This document shows, piece by piece, positions 6,053-7,479 of a stretch of 7,479 nt of DNA. The notes beneath the pieces were generated by a model. It ran no database searches. It saw nothing but the letters and a program-made list of their open reading frames with translations, and was not told where the DNA came from. The DNA comes from an uncultured bacterium. GTDB lineage: Bacteria; Planctomycetota; DG-23; SLPQ01. A program made the translations under genes and the position numbers. The stretch lies in contig CALMGO010000009.1 of assembly GCA_937863625.1 (NCBI GenBank), positions 1 to 7,479 of the forward strand, in the 5' to 3' direction. Position 1 is the stretch's first letter. The number at the start of each line of letters is the position of its first letter.

Positions 6053-7479
6053 ATGGTATTTGGGAAACCCGTAGCACGCGAGACATATCTTCGTCTCGCA
6101 GTGCTCCTCCTCGTAATTCTCGGACTCTCCGCCGCCGCTTCCGGTGCGACCTACTACGTTGCGACGACCGGCAGCGACTCAAACGATGGCTCTTCCGGCG
6201 CCCCTTGGCTTACCATTCAGTATGCTGTCAATACCATCGTTGCCGGCGACACGATCATGGTGCGCGCAGGCTCCTATACCGGATGTAAAATAACCTCGAG
6301 CGGGTCCTCCGGCGCCCCCAAAACCCTCATGGCCGATACGGGGGCGGCGGTCATCTTAAACGCCGTGTCCGCATCCGCGACAAATAACGGCATCATAGAG
6401 ATTGCAAATACCGGCTCGCCGGTCTCCTACTGGGTCATAGACGGATTGGAAGTCGACGGCGTCGGCAATTCACGGCGCTGTCTTTTCGTGACCACTACTG
6501 ATCACATCACGGTTCAAAACTGCACAATTCACGACAGTTACGAATACAATGTGCTTGCGACTTGGTCGGACAGCCTTCTCGTCGAGAACTGCGAGTTCTA
6601 CGGAAGCAGTAACCACAGTTTTGACGTCGGCAACTCCAGTGACAACGGGATATTCCGCAACAATGTAATCCATAACAGCGGAATGAACGGCATGTTCCTC
6701 GACGCGGATGCTCGCTTCTCCGGCGATGGCATAATGAGCGGCTGGCTCATCGAGAAGAACGTCATATACGATAACGTGTCGTCGGGGATTTCCGTCGACG
6801 GCTTAGAGTACAGCACGCTTCGAAATAACCTCATCTACGGTACGGGTCTCTCAGGCAAAGGCATCGCCCTCGTGGGTGTTGACGGGGCTGTTTCTGCACG
6901 ATACAACCGCGTACTCAACAACACCATACTCAACCCCGATGGGTCTTATTATGTCATTTTCATAAAAGACGGTGGACCTTCGACGCCCGACCCCGTCGGC
7001 AACAGGTTGTTTAACAACATCCTTTATCACTATAACACCACCTCAACCCTTCGCGGCAGCATCTGCATAGACGCCGCCACCCTTGCCGACTTCCAGTCGG
7101 ATTACAACGTCGTAATGTCAAATTTCAGCGTCGACGGCGGCAAGAAAAATACCCTCTTCGCGGTCTGGAAGAGCACCTATGGGCTCGACCTCCACTCGAT
7201 ACAGGCCGCCGATACCGACCTCTTTGTCGACGCGGCCAACCATGACTATATGCTTAAGGATACCTCCCCGGCAATTGACGCCGGCACGACGCTTGGCGAT
7301 GTTACAGACGATATACGAGGCTATTTGCGATACAACGGCATTGCCTATGACATCGGCTGTTATGAATACGGATCACTCCCAGTCGATATCACCACCGCCA
7401 GCCTTCTCGATGGCACTGTAGATACTGCATACAGCGAGACTCTCGCCGCCGAAGGCGGTGTCCCTCCTTACACCTGGAG
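6053..7479 (+). CDS. Secreted right-handed parallel beta-helix protein with an Ig-like C-terminal region (3' end outside the window)
   Basis: The frame is open from ATG 6053 to the window edge (475 full codons, no stop), so this is a 3'-truncated gene. Residues 1-32 are a signal peptide (basic start, hydrophobic LAVLLLVILGLSAAA, probable cleavage after SGA). Residues 33-77 (YYVATTGSDSNDGSSGAPW, then an AGDTIMVRAGSYTG-type end) match the DUF1565-like N-cap common in bacterial beta-helix proteins. Repeated coils follow, each with an Asn-rich turn: QNCTIH (155), ENCEFY (178), RNNVIH (202), EKNVIY (234), RNNLIY (257), LNNTIL (288) and FNNILY (320). The segment SPAIDAG (405-411) and the ending RYNGIAYDIGCYEYG (426-440) are typical of this group. 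From 443 a putative Ig-like (He_PIG-type) domain begins (ITTASLLDGTVDTAY, GGVPPYTW). The likely role is binding or cleaving an extracellular polysaccharide; no catalytic residues can be assigned. The ribosome site is weak (AAGGGA, 13 nt upstream). An in-frame TAA at 6002 limits the 5' extension. Confidence 0.92.
   Translation, partial: MVFGKPVARETYLRLAVLLLVILGLSAAASGATYYVATTGSDSNDGSSGAPWLTIQYAVNTIVAGDTIMVRAGSYTGCKITSSGSSGAPKTLMADTGAAVILNAVSASATNNGIIEIANTGSPVSYWVIDGLEVDGVGNSRRCLFVTTTDHITVQNCTIHDSYEYNVLATWSDSLLVENCEFYGSSNHSFDVGNSSDNGIFRNNVIHNSGMNGMFLDADARFSGDGIMSGWLIEKNVIYDNVSSGISVDGLEYSTLRNNLIYGTGLSGKGIALVGVDGAVSARYNRVLNNTILNPDGSYYVIFIKDGGPSTPDPVGNRLFNNILYHYNTTSTLRGSICIDAATLADFQSDYNVVMSNFSVDGGKKNTLFAVWKSTYGLDLHSIQAADTDLFVDAANHDYMLKDTSPAIDAGTTLGDVTDDIRGYLRYNGIAYDIGCYEYGSLPVDITTASLLDGTVDTAYSETLAAEGGVPPYTW

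Overview
The window looks like a chromosomal fragment from a GC-rich, free-living bacterium that breaks down carbohydrates. Most genes use Shine-Dalgarno sequences. The gene mix is a heparinase II/III-like polysaccharide lyase, a Gfo/Idh/MocA oxidoreductase and a secreted parallel beta-helix protein with an Ig-like C-terminal region. Such mixes are common in the PVC group (Planctomycetes, Lentisphaerae, Verrucomicrobia) and in candidate phyla such as Hydrogenedentes. No phylogenetic marker is present, so the phylum is a guess.

Layout. At the left edge, the 3' end of an unrecognised plus-strand gene (to 303) is followed by a GC-rich hairpin and T-tract terminator (320-356). It converges on a block of minus-strand genes that reads right to left: Gfo/Idh/MocA oxidoreductase (5680-4700), heparinase II/III-like protein (4616-2613), membrane-anchored cyclophilin-type peptidyl-prolyl isomerase (2555-1815) and MFS transporter (about 1718-426). 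The gaps are only 83, 57 and about 96 nt, and I see no convincing terminator in them. They may form one operon driven by a near-consensus sigma-70-type promoter at 5719-5746. On the other side of a 372-nt divergent intergenic region, a plus-strand gene (6053 to the window edge) encodes a secreted beta-helix protein. It runs off the right end without a stop.

How the genes may work together (inference). The beta-helix protein and the lyase would bind or cleave a polysaccharide outside the cytoplasm. The MFS protein could move a product, and the oxidoreductase could oxidise or reduce a sugar or cyclitol inside the cell. The cyclophilin may help fold exported proteins. This resembles a small polysaccharide-use locus, but no substrate can be read from the sequence.

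The most notable anomaly is an in-frame TAA (3816-3818) that splits the heparinase-like gene. The frame stays open on both sides, and the nine codons after the stop read like protein (QRFPFGDGE). I found no convincing novel defence or mobile system, no CRISPR array, no tRNA or rRNA and no insertion sequence.
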